DNA from: Cellulomonas sp. WB94
GTDB taxonomy: Bacteria > Actinomycetota > Actinomycetes > Actinomycetales > Cellulomonadaceae
Direction: 5' to 3'
Assembly (NCBI RefSeq): GCF_003115775.1
Contig: NZ_QEES01000002.1
Span: 2,418,001 to 2,482,000, forward strand
DNA length: 64,000 bases
Shown here: positions 32,753 to 40,508 of the stretch, piece by piece
Layout of the letters: every line of letters starts with the position of its first letter
Position numbering within the stretch: the first letter of the stretch is position 1
The notes under the pieces: generated by a model
Told to the model about the DNA's origin: nothing
Databases searched by the model: none
Seen by the model: the letters and a program-made list of their open reading frames with translations, nothing else
Translations under genes and position numbers: made by a program

Positions 32753-35377
32753 TCAGCCCGCGACCGGACCGCCGAACTCGGCGGCGACCTGCACCGTCGG
32801 GGCCGGCACCGATGCCGCCGACCTCGCGCTGTCGGGGCCTGCGGCCGTGCGGGATCGGGCGAGGTCGTTGGCGGACCGGAGCACCGACGGGCCGGTGAGC
32901 TCGGCTGCGGTGAGCCGGGCGGTGGTGCGGACCGTGAAGGTTGCGCTCGTTCCGGCAGCCAGGGTGACGAGGGCGTCGTCGACGCGCGCATCCGGGTCGA
33001 GGCGGTCGACCAGGAGGGTCACGTCGCGCGCGAGCGAGCTGGCCCGGACCTCGACGCGGTAGCCGTCGTCGAACGGCGTCACGGTCGCGTCGATCGGGTC
33101 CGGGTCGAGACGGAGCGCCACGTCCTCGACCCAGGTGTGCGAGGTCCGGACGCCGTCGAGCTCGGCGACGAGCACCTCGCCGGAGGGGTCGTCGGGCGTG
33201 CGGACGTCGTCGGGCAGGGCGATCGTCGCGGCGGACCGCGCGCCCACCTGGGCGGTCAGCTCGGCCGCCGCGAGCGGTGTCCCGTCGAGGCGCTGACGCG
33301 ACAGGTGCACGGTGCCGCGCCAGGTCTCGCTGGTGTCGTTGACGAGGCTGAGCACGTCGTGGGCGTCGCGGCGCTGGATCGTGATCGTCCGGTCGGCGTT
33401 GGCGTGACGGAGCGCATACCAGAGCGGCTTGGGGCGTTCGTCCGAGTCGACCGCCGACCAGGACGTCACCGGCCAGCAGTCGTTGAGCTGCCAGACGATG
33501 GCTCCGGCCGTGCGGGGCCACCACGACCGGTAGTGCTCGATCGCGTAGGCGACGGCGCGAGCCTGGTTGAGCTGGGTGGCCCAGTGCCAGTCGGCGAAGT
33601 CGGTGGGCACGCCCAGGTGCGGTGCGAGCCCGCGGTCGAGCTTGCCGTTGCCGTCCTCGGCCTTCTGGTGCAGCAGGAAGACGGGGTCCTCCGTGCTGAG
33701 CGGCGCGCCGTCGGGGTTGCGGACCGCGCGCTCGAGGGTGGCCCAGGTCGGGGGAGCCTGGAAGCCGAACTCGGAGCAGAACCGCGGGATCTCGTCGCGG
33801 TAGACCGTGTAGTCGACGCGGTTCCACACCTCCCACTGGTGGTGCGTGCCGTGGTCGAGGTCGTTCGGGTGCACGGCGTCGAGCGGCTCGCCGGGGGAGC
33901 ACGGGCTGCCCTCGACGTACGGCCGGGTCGGGTCCAGCTCCGCGACGACGGACGGGAACAGCTCGGTGTAGTAGCGGTAGCCCCACGTGGCGCCGGCCAG
34001 CTTCTCCTGCCAGCCCCAGTCCATGAAGCCCCACAGGTTCTCGTTGCCGCCGTTCCACAGCACCAGCGAGGGGTGCGGGGTCAGCCGCGCGACGTTCTGG
34101 CGTGCCTCGGCCTCGAGCTCGCTCCAGAGCGGCTCCTCCTCCGGGTAGGCCGAGCAGGCGAGCGGGAAGTCCTGCCAGACCAGGATCCCCTTCTCGTCGC
34201 AGACGTCATAGAAGTCGTCGGTCTCGTAGATGCCGCCGCCCCACACCCGCAGGAGGTTGAGGTTCGCGCCGAGCGCCTGGTCGACACGCCGAGCGAGGCG
34301 GTCGCGCGTGATCCGGGTGAGCAGGTGGTCGTCGGGGATCCAGTTGGCACCCTTGGCGAAGATGGGGCGACCGTTGATGACGAACGTGAACGGCGCACCG
34401 ATCTCGTCGGGCCGGGTGTCGATCTCGACGGTGCGGAAGCCGATGCGACGGTGCCACTCGTCGAGCGGAGCGCCGCCCGCTCCGGCGTCGACCTCGTCGA
34501 TCGTCACGTCGAGGTCGACGAGGGGCTGCTCGCCGTGCCCGACCGGCCACCACAGCGGGGCGTGCGCGAGCTCGAGGTGGACGACGGCGGTGGTTGCGCC
34601 GGGTTCGATGACGGTCTGCGCGATGACGACCTGCGCGGGCACGGCCCCGGACGCGGCGCCCGACCCACCGAGGGATGCGCGCACGACGAGTGCGACGTCG
34701 TCGTTGTCCACCAGGCCCGCACGCTCGATGTCCACGTGCACAGCGACCCGGCCGGTCCCCTCCGCGTCGACGGTGACCAGCGGACGGACCTGGGCAATGC
34801 GGGCCGTACGCCAGCGTTCGAGCCGCACAGCCTTCCAGATGCCTGCGGTCTGCAGATCGGGGCCCCAGTCCCAGCCGAAGCTGCAGGCCATCTTGCGGAC
34901 CATGTTGAGGGGGTGCTCGTACGCGGACGGGCGCCTGCCGAGCCGCTCGCGCTCGGCCTCGGCATACTCGAGCGCCGAGCGGAGGTGGACAGCGAGCGTG
35001 TGCTCGCCCGTGCCGAGCAGGTCGCGGACGTCGAAGCGGTAGGAGCGGTGCTGGTTGGCGGTGTGCCCGACCTCCGCCCCGTCGAGCTCGATGGTCGCGA
35101 CCGTGTCGAGACCATCGAACGCCAGGTCCACGCGCTCGTCACCCGCCGGGGCCGTTGCTGTCAGGGGCAGCTCGTAGCGCCAGTCGGCGCGGTGCATCCA
35201 CGCGAGGGCAGACTCGTTGAGATCGAGGTACGGGTCGGGGATCAGCCCGGCCGCGAGCAGGTCGGTGTGGACGCTCCCCGGCACCTGGGCGGGGACGGTC
35301 GCCGCGGCGATCTCGGCGGGGACCGGGCCGCCGGCAGCGCGCAGGGTCCAGCCGTCGTGCAGATCCTGCGTGATCAT
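32753..35377 (-). CDS. Beta-mannosidase, GH2
   Basis: An 874-residue GH2 enzyme with the beta-mannosidase layout: N-terminal sandwich domain (VPGSVHTDLLAAGLIPDPY), an immunoglobulin-like domain, and the catalytic barrel. The acid/base is E446 in NGGNENLWGF and the nucleophile is E536 in CSEFGFQ. No signal peptide is present, so it should act in the cytoplasm on imported manno-oligosaccharides. It is transcribed from the element at 35497-35526, which it shares with the ABC transporter operon. The HTH-less LacI-like gene follows on the same strand. Confidence 0.93.
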   Translation of the reverse strand: MITQDLHDGWTLRAAGGPVPAEIAAATVPAQVPGSVHTDLLAAGLIPDPYLDLNESALAWMHRADWRYELPLTATAPAGDERVDLAFDGLDTVATIELDGAEVGHTANQHRSYRFDVRDLLGTGEHTLAVHLRSALEYAEAERERLGRRPSAYEHPLNMVRKMACSFGWDWGPDLQTAGIWKAVRLERWRTARIAQVRPLVTVDAEGTGRVAVHVDIERAGLVDNDDVALVVRASLGGSGAASGAVPAQVVIAQTVIEPGATTAVVHLELAHAPLWWPVGHGEQPLVDLDVTIDEVDAGAGGAPLDEWHRRIGFRTVEIDTRPDEIGAPFTFVINGRPIFAKGANWIPDDHLLTRITRDRLARRVDQALGANLNLLRVWGGGIYETDDFYDVCDEKGILVWQDFPLACSAYPEEEPLWSELEAEARQNVARLTPHPSLVLWNGGNENLWGFMDWGWQEKLAGATWGYRYYTELFPSVVAELDPTRPYVEGSPCSPGEPLDAVHPNDLDHGTHHQWEVWNRVDYTVYRDEIPRFCSEFGFQAPPTWATLERAVRNPDGAPLSTEDPVFLLHQKAEDGNGKLDRGLAPHLGVPTDFADWHWATQLNQARAVAYAIEHYRSWWPRTAGAIVWQLNDCWPVTSWSAVDSDERPKPLWYALRHANADRTITIQRRDAHDVLSLVNDTSETWRGTVHLSRQRLDGTPLAAAELTAQVGARSAATIALPDDVRTPDDPSGEVLVAELDGVRTSHTWVEDVALRLDPDPIDATVTPFDDGYRVEVRASSLARDVTLLVDRLDPDARVDDALVTLAAGTSATFTVRTTARLTAAELTGPSVLRSANDLARSRTAAGPDSARSAASVPAPTVQVAAEFGGPVAG

Positions 35378-35496
35378 CGTCGGCCCGCTCCCGCTGTCGT
35401 GGGGTGGTGCTCGTGGTCGTCCGCGCGACGTCGCGCGGCACCGTCGACGTTCGCCCAGGTGGGGCGGTCATCCGAGCAGAAACCCTGGTGAGGTCA

Positions 35497-35526
35497 ATTC
35501 TTAGGCAAGCGAACAAAGTAAGTCAA
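35497..35526 (-). promoter_or_regulatory. Promoter/operator element of the beta-mannosidase gene
   Basis: On the minus strand TTGACT (35521-35526), a 17-base spacer and TAAGAA (35498-35503) make a good promoter. The whole 30-base element matches 39093-39122 at 29 of 30 bases, including the spacer, which implies that a regulator binds the spacer (TTTGTTCG...). The ROK protein at 39237-40508 is the obvious candidate. Confidence 0.82.
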
Positions 35527-35597
35527 ACACTGCGCTCGGACGGTCCTGCGACCGCTGAGCCAGCGAGGAATCACGTGTCGACGGAGCGCCTCCCGCT

Positions 35598-35690
35598 ATG
35601 TCGGAGCCGGACCTTGCAAGCGCCCCCAGCCTCGCCGACACCATCGTCCACCTGCGGGCCGCGGGCGTGAGCGTCGTCGTCGACCTCATG
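35598..35690 (+). pseudogene. Possible remnant of a GH36 alpha-galactosidase N-terminus
   Basis: The ATG at 35598 begins 31 codons containing SLADTIVHLRAAGVSVVVDL, which resembles the start of actinobacterial GH36 alpha-galactosidases. After this the frame loses any family likeness and runs into the permease gene on the other strand. No catalytic part exists. It lies 72 bases from the promoter/operator element, divergent from the beta-mannosidase. An alpha-galactosidase here would fit galactomannan use. The match is from memory of the family and short, so confidence is moderate. The rest of the 412-base gap shows no gene. Confidence 0.4.
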
Positions 35691-35789
35691 GGGGAGCCTC
35701 GGGCTGCGGGCGCCCGTCTGGTTCCCTGCGCGCCTGGTCCTGGTCCGCGCAACGCGGGTGTGAGCGGTGTCGGCCCGCTCGGGAGGCCC

Positions 35790-36610
35790 CTACTTCGTGG
35801 CGCCCGACGTGAAGCCGTTGTAGATGTAGCGCTGCAGGAACAGGAAGATGACCAGCGTCGGGATGATCACGATGATGACGCCCGCCGCGATGACCTCCCA
35901 CTGCGAGCTGAAGGGCCCGCGGAACCGGAACAGCGACGTCGAGATGACCCCGAGGTTCCGCGCGGGCATGTAGAGGAACGGCGTGTAGAACTCGTTGTAG
36001 ACGCCGATGCCCTTGATGATGACGACCGTCGCGATCGCCGGCTTGAGCAGCGGCAGGATGATCCGGCGGTAGATGGTGAAGTGGTTCGCGCCGTCGAGCG
36101 TCGCCGCCTCGTCCAGCTCCTTGGGGATGCCGCGCATGAACTGGATGAAGATGTAGATCGAGACGATGTCGGTGCCCATGAAGAGTGCGATCGCGGCCCA
36201 GCGCGTGTTGTACAGCCCGAGCGAGTGAACGACCTGGAACGTCGCGACCTGGGTCGTCACGCCGGGGACCAGGGTGGCGAGCAGGAACAGGGCGACTGTC
36301 GTCTTCTTGAACCGGAACTCGAACCGGTCGATCGCGTAGGCGGCCATCGAGCCGATGACGATGGTCCCGGTGATCGAGAACAGCAGGATGAAGGCTGTGT
36401 TCGCGAACCCCTGGAGCATGAGGCCCTTGGTGAATGCCGTCACGTAGTTGTCGAGGTTGAACCAGCTGGCCGGGGGCTCAGCGGGCTCGACGCGTAGAAC
36501 TCCTTGTGCGTCTTGAACGACGCCATCACGATCACGACGATGGGCAGGATCGTGACGAGGGAGGCCAGGACGAGCGTGACGTACTTGACGCTCTTGGCGA
36601 CGTAGCTCAC
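35790..36610 (-). pseudogene. Sugar ABC transporter permease (MalG/MsmG type), frameshifted
   Basis: The two halves of one permease lie in different frames. The first runs from the GTG at 36610 (SYVAKSVKYVTLVLASLV) to FYASSPLSP; the second continues ASWFNLDNYVTAFTKG to a normal C-terminus (YIYNGFTSGATK). Restoring one base in the G5 tract at 36472-36476 (C5 on the coding strand) joins them into a 273-residue protein of normal family length. The EAA loop EAATLDGANHFTIYRRIILP is intact. The start overlaps the upstream permease stop (GTGA). It could be a true mutation, a phase-variable tract or a sequencing error. Confidence 0.85.
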
Positions 36611-37566
36611 GTCAGGTTCACCTTCTCTTCGGGGACGACCTTGCGCTGGACCCACGTCATGATCAGGACGATCCCGAGCAGCACCACGGCCATGGCCGAC
36701 GCGAGCCCGACCTTGTTGTGCGTGAAGGCCATCTTGACCGTCTTGATGACGAAGGTCTCCGAGCCGTTCGCGCCGCCGGTCATGATGAAGGGGATCTCGA
36801 AGACCGCGAGCGACCCCGAGACCGCGAGGATGAACGACAGGCCGATGATCGATTTGATTCCCGGCGCGATGATGAAGCGGAACTGCTGCCACCGGTTGGC
36901 GCCGTCGATCTCGGCGGCCTCGTAGAGCTGGCCGGGGATCGACTGGATGGCGCCGAGGAACAGGACGAAGTTCAGGCCCATGTAGCGCCAGACGGAGGTA
37001 CCGGCGAGCGACACGTTGATGACGCTCGGGTTGCCGAGCCACTGCTGGACGAGGCCTCCCGCGCCGAGCTGCTCGAGCAGCGAGTCGAGGGTTCCGCCGG
37101 GCTGGAAGAAGTACACGAAGATCAGGGCGATCGCGACGCCGTTGATCATGTAGGGGAAGAAGATGATCCCCTTGAAGAAGCTCTTGAACCGCGTGCTGAA
37201 GCTGAGGATCGTCGCGAAGTACAGGGCGAGCGCCATCTGCACGACCGACCCGCCCAGGTAGAACAGGCTCACGAAGAAGACCTTGAAGATGTCGGGTCGT
37301 GTGAAGACCGCCACGTAGTTGTCGAGGCCCACGAACTCCTTCGTCTTGTCCAGGCCGTCCCAGGACGTCAGGGAGTACCAGAACATGTTCACCACGGGGT
37401 AGTAGGTGAACAGGAGGAGCAGGACGAGCGGGGCGGCGAGGAACACATACGGCGTCCCTCGCCAGCCCCACCCCCCTCGCTTCTTCGTCAGGGGAGCAGG
37501 AGGGCCCGTCACCGCCGGGCCTGGTCGCGACAGCCCCGACCGGGTGGTCTCAAAGGTTCCAGCCAT
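36607..37566 (-). CDS. Sugar ABC transporter permease (MalF/UgpA type)
   Basis: A 319-residue permease with a Pro-rich cytoplasmic N-terminus and six predicted membrane helices. The EAA loop reads EAAEIDGANRWQQFRFIIAP. GGGAGAG precedes the ATG. It lies between the binding protein gene (66-base gap) and the frameshifted partner permease (4-base overlap). No ATPase gene is present. Given the GH2 beta-mannosidase under a shared promoter element, manno-oligosaccharides are the likely cargo. Confidence 0.93.
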   Translation of the reverse strand: MAGTFETTRSGLSRPGPAVTGPPAPLTKKRGGWGWRGTPYVFLAAPLVLLLLFTYYPVVNMFWYSLTSWDGLDKTKEFVGLDNYVAVFTRPDIFKVFFVSLFYLGGSVVQMALALYFATILSFSTRFKSFFKGIIFFPYMINGVAIALIFVYFFQPGGTLDSLLEQLGAGGLVQQWLGNPSVINVSLAGTSVWRYMGLNFVLFLGAIQSIPGQLYEAAEIDGANRWQQFRFIIAPGIKSIIGLSFILAVSGSLAVFEIPFIMTGGANGSETFVIKTVKMAFTHNKVGLASAMAVVLLGIVLIMTWVQRKVVPEEKVNLT

Positions 37567-37632
37567 GCGGACTCTCCCACGTGTTCCATGAACTCACCGA
37601 CGGTGTGCGACGTACGGTCGAAGGAGGCTGGG

Positions 37633-38997
37633 TCAGCCGGCGTCGACCGTGGTCCGGGCAGCAGCCCACTTGGCGTTGAGGTCGTCGAAGATCTGCTGCT
37701 TCGTCTCGTCTGAGGCTCCGCGAGCGGAGTCGACGAGCCGCTGGACGAACTCGGGCGCGTAGAGACCGATCTCGGCCTCCTTGTCGATGTCGTTCACCAG
37801 CGACTCCTTGCCCGCCGGTGCCGGGTTCTGCAGCACGTACTCGACCCCGAGCGCCTCGAAGTCGGCGAGGGTGGCCGGCGCCTTGGGGTCGATGAGCGGG
37901 GAGAGCCCACCCTGCGCGTCCGCGAACCCGGACTCGGTGTTGAACCAGTCGATCCAGGCCCGCGCGGCCTCCTTGTGCGTGGAGTTCACGTTGATGGCCT
38001 GGGCGTAGTCACCGCCGACGGTTGCGTAGAACTTGCCGTCCTTCTGGTGGGGGAACGGCATGTAGCCGATGTCCGACGCCGGGTTGCCCGCGTCGGTCGC
38101 GGCCTTCTGCATCTGCGAGATGGCCCACGAGCCGAGCGTCATCGCCGAGACCTTGCCGGTCGCGATGAGGTTCTTGGACTCTTCCCAGTTCGTCGTCGTC
38201 GGGTCGGCCTCGGTGAGCTTCTGGTTCACGGCGTCGTACAGCAGCGAGTCGATGACGAAGTGGTCGGTGCCCTCGGCCCACGGGGCGTCGTCCTGGCCCA
38301 GCTTGTTGTCGAACTCAGGGTCGGCCGAGATCTCTCCGCGGTGGGACTCCCACTGCGTCAGGGGCCAGCCGTCCTTGTAGTTCGTGTAGAGGGGGACGAC
38401 GGACGGGTCCTTGTCCTTGATCGCCTGGAGGTCCTTGAGGAACTCCTCGGACGTGGTCGGGACAGCGGTGATGCCCGCGTCCGCCCAGACCTTCTTGTTG
38501 TAGACGATGCCCTGCGTGTTGCCGACGACCGGGATGCCGTAGACCTTGCCCGCGAAGATCTTCGGGGTGAGGAAGCGGTAGGTCTTCTCCATCGCGGCCG
38601 CATCGCCGAGCGGCTCGAAGAAGTCGGGCATCTGCGCCGGCGTGATGGTGTTCACGATGGCCAGCACGTCGCCGTAGTCGGACGTGTTCATGCGGGTCTT
38701 GACCTCACCCTCGTAGTCCGTGATCCCCTCGAAGGAGACCGTGACCTCCGGGTACTTGGCCTCGAACGCGGCCTTGTACTTGTCGAAGGTGCCGTCGGTC
38801 ACGAGGTCCGTCCGCCACGTCAGGACGGTGATGTCGCCGGACGGGGCTGCTGCGGCTGCGGCCCCCGAGCCTCCGGACGCGCTCGCGGCGTCGGCAGAGG
38901 AGGTGTCTCCTCCGCCGGCGCATGCCGTGGTGAGAGAGATGAGTGAAGCGATGGCGGCGACGGTCAGCAGTCGCGTTCGTCGTGCGGGAGGGAACAT
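37633..38997 (-). CDS. Sugar ABC transporter substrate-binding lipoprotein
   Basis: A 454-residue family 1 binding protein. The signal peptide ends in LTTAC near residue 26, and an Ala/Ser/Gly linker (about residues 27-52) tethers the mature domain, which opens with DITVLTWRTDLV. GAGAGGA precedes the ATG at 38997. It is the first gene of the mannan transporter operon and is driven by the element at 39093-39122. Substrate specificity is inferred from the linked beta-mannosidase, not from residues in the protein. Confidence 0.9.
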   Translation of the reverse strand: MFPPARRTRLLTVAAIASLISLTTACAGGGDTSSADAASASGGSGAAAAAAPSGDITVLTWRTDLVTDGTFDKYKAAFEAKYPEVTVSFEGITDYEGEVKTRMNTSDYGDVLAIVNTITPAQMPDFFEPLGDAAAMEKTYRFLTPKIFAGKVYGIPVVGNTQGIVYNKKVWADAGITAVPTTSEEFLKDLQAIKDKDPSVVPLYTNYKDGWPLTQWESHRGEISADPEFDNKLGQDDAPWAEGTDHFVIDSLLYDAVNQKLTEADPTTTNWEESKNLIATGKVSAMTLGSWAISQMQKAATDAGNPASDIGYMPFPHQKDGKFYATVGGDYAQAINVNSTHKEAARAWIDWFNTESGFADAQGGLSPLIDPKAPATLADFEALGVEYVLQNPAPAGKESLVNDIDKEAEIGLYAPEFVQRLVDSARGASDETKQQIFDDLNAKWAAARTTVDAG

Positions 38998-39092
38998 CGT
39001 TGATCCTCTCTGCAGCCCGGCACCTCGACGTGCCGGCGGGACTCGGGCGTCAGTGCCCTGGCGGTGGCGTTGGCCGCCCCGCTCTGTGTGAC

Positions 39093-39122
39093 ATTCTTAG
39101 GCAACCGAACAAAGTAAGTCAA
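39093..39122 (-). promoter_or_regulatory. Promoter/operator element of the mannan ABC operon
   Basis: On the minus strand TTGACT (39117-39122), a 17-base spacer and TAAGAA (39094-39099). It matches the element before the beta-mannosidase at 29 of 30 bases. It lies 115 bases before the divergent ROK gene, a usual place for control by, and of, the neighbouring regulator. Confidence 0.85.
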
Positions 39123-39162
39123 TCCCGCGTGTCGACCTCCACCGTCGTCGTCGTCAGATCGT

Positions 39163-39168
39163 TAGGTT
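39163..39168 (+). promoter_or_regulatory. -10 box of the ROK regulator transcript
   Basis: TAGGTT is followed after six bases by the GTG of a 21-codon open frame at 39175. The spacing suggests a leaderless transcript. No convincing -35 was found. Confidence 0.5.
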
Positions 39169-39174
39169 GGGGAC

Positions 39175-39240
39175 GTGACGCACCGGGCCGTGCGCGACTC
39201 ACGCACAGGTCGTGCGTGCAGAGGAGGAGGCAGTGCGTGA
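39175..39240 (+). CDS. 21-residue upstream open frame coupled to the ROK gene
   Basis: A GTG six bases after TAGGTT opens a 21-codon frame (MTHRAVRDSRTGRA...) whose TGA overlaps the GTG of the ROK gene (GTGA). Its 3' part is the GAGGAGGAGG ribosome site of the ROK gene. It could be a leader peptide that tunes ROK translation. It is arginine-rich and shows no family match. Confidence 0.45.
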   Translation: MTHRAVRDSRTGRACRGGGSA

Positions 39241-40508
39241 CCAGTGCCAATCTCGGGATGGCGCACACCAGCAGTCGAGCGGCGATCCTCGATGTCATCC
39301 GCGCGGCCGGCACCATCAGCCGGGTCGAGCTGACGCGCGCCACCGGTCTGACCGGCGCCACGATCTCGACGGTCGTCCGGCGACTGATCAACGAGGGGCT
39401 CGTCCTGGAGATCGGCCGTGCCGAGTCGACGGGCGGCAAGCCCCGCATGCTGCTCCAGCTCGACCCGACCGCACGGTTCGCCATCGGCGTCCACCTCGAC
39501 CATGCGGGCATCACGTATGTGGTCTCCAACCTCGGCGGTGCGATCGTCACGCGGTGGCGCAAGCCGGGCGCGGGTTCGGACAGCCCCGCGGAGGTCGTCG
39601 CCCGCATCGTCCGTGAGATCGACGGCATGATCGCCCGCACCGGGATCGATCGCAGCCGCGTGCTCGGGCTCGGCGTCGTGTCGCCCGGGCCCATCACGGC
39701 GGCCGTCGGCATGGTGCTGACGCCCCCGACCATGGAGTCGTGGACGGAGTTTCCGCTCGCCGAGGCCCTCGAGGACGGCGTCGGGGTGCCCGTGCTGCTC
39801 GACAACGACGCCACAGCGTCGGCCGTCGGCGAGTACTGGGCCGGTGGGATCGAGCCGACGTCTGCGTTCGCCGCGCTCTACATGGGGACGGGCATCGGCG
39901 CCGGGGTGCTGGTCAACGGGACGGTGTACCGGGGCGCGAGCTCGAACTCCGGCGAGATCGGGCACATCTGCGTCGACATCGACGGACCGCCCTGCTGGTG
40001 CGGGAGCCGCGGCTGCGTCGAGATCCTGGCCGGACCCGTTGCGGTCGTGGCCGCGGCGCGGGCCGCGGGGCTCGACGTCGGACCTGCCGAACGGCCCGTC
40101 TCCGAGAGCTTCGCGGCCGTCGCGCGGGCCGCCCTGCGCGGGGAGCCCGCCGCGGCCGCGATCCTCCAACGCTCGGCGCGGTACCTGGCGGTCGCGGCGC
40201 ACTCGCTCGCGAACATCATGGACCTCGACCTCGTCGTGCTCACCGGGCCGTCCTTCGCGCTGGCCGGGTCGCTGTACCTGCCGGCCGTCGAGAACCTGCT
40301 CGGCACGGCGTTCTTCGCACGGCAGAGCCACCCCGTCCGAGTGACGATCTCCACGAACGCCTCGGACTCGGCCGCCGTCGGTGCCGCCGCGCTCGTGCTC
40401 CAGAGCGAGCTCGCCCCGCGTCAGTCAGGAGCGCGGCTGCAGGCCGAGCTCGGACCCGAGCCGATACCGGTTCAGGGACGGGGCTCGGTGGTGGGCTCGC
40501 TCGGCTGA
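39237..40508 (+). CDS. ROK-family transcriptional regulator
   Basis: A 423-residue ROK protein. A winged helix-turn-helix occupies about residues 12-70 (RAAILDVIRAAGTISRVELT), followed by the sugar-kinase-like fold with DNDATASAVGEYW and the zinc site in CWCGSRGCVE. The GTG at 39237 is set by GAGGAGGAGG at 39221-39230. It is divergent from the mannan ABC operon and is the best candidate to bind the repeated 30-base element. Its 3' end overlaps the convergent maltokinase gene by 37 bases, so the mannan block abuts the GlgE operon tightly. Confidence 0.9.
   Translation: MTSANLGMAHTSSRAAILDVIRAAGTISRVELTRATGLTGATISTVVRRLINEGLVLEIGRAESTGGKPRMLLQLDPTARFAIGVHLDHAGITYVVSNLGGAIVTRWRKPGAGSDSPAEVVARIVREIDGMIARTGIDRSRVLGLGVVSPGPITAAVGMVLTPPTMESWTEFPLAEALEDGVGVPVLLDNDATASAVGEYWAGGIEPTSAFAALYMGTGIGAGVLVNGTVYRGASSNSGEIGHICVDIDGPPCWCGSRGCVEILAGPVAVVAAARAAGLDVGPAERPVSESFAAVARAALRGEPAAAAILQRSARYLAVAAHSLANIMDLDLVVLTGPSFALAGSLYLPAVENLLGTAFFARQSHPVRVTISTNASDSAAVGAAALVLQSELAPRQSGARLQAELGPEPIPVQGRGSVVGSLG

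Noticed and set aside
32700-34058. Upstream extension of the LacI-like frame that might encode its HTH
   Set aside because: The frame is a shadow of the beta-mannosidase gene with no HTH pattern.
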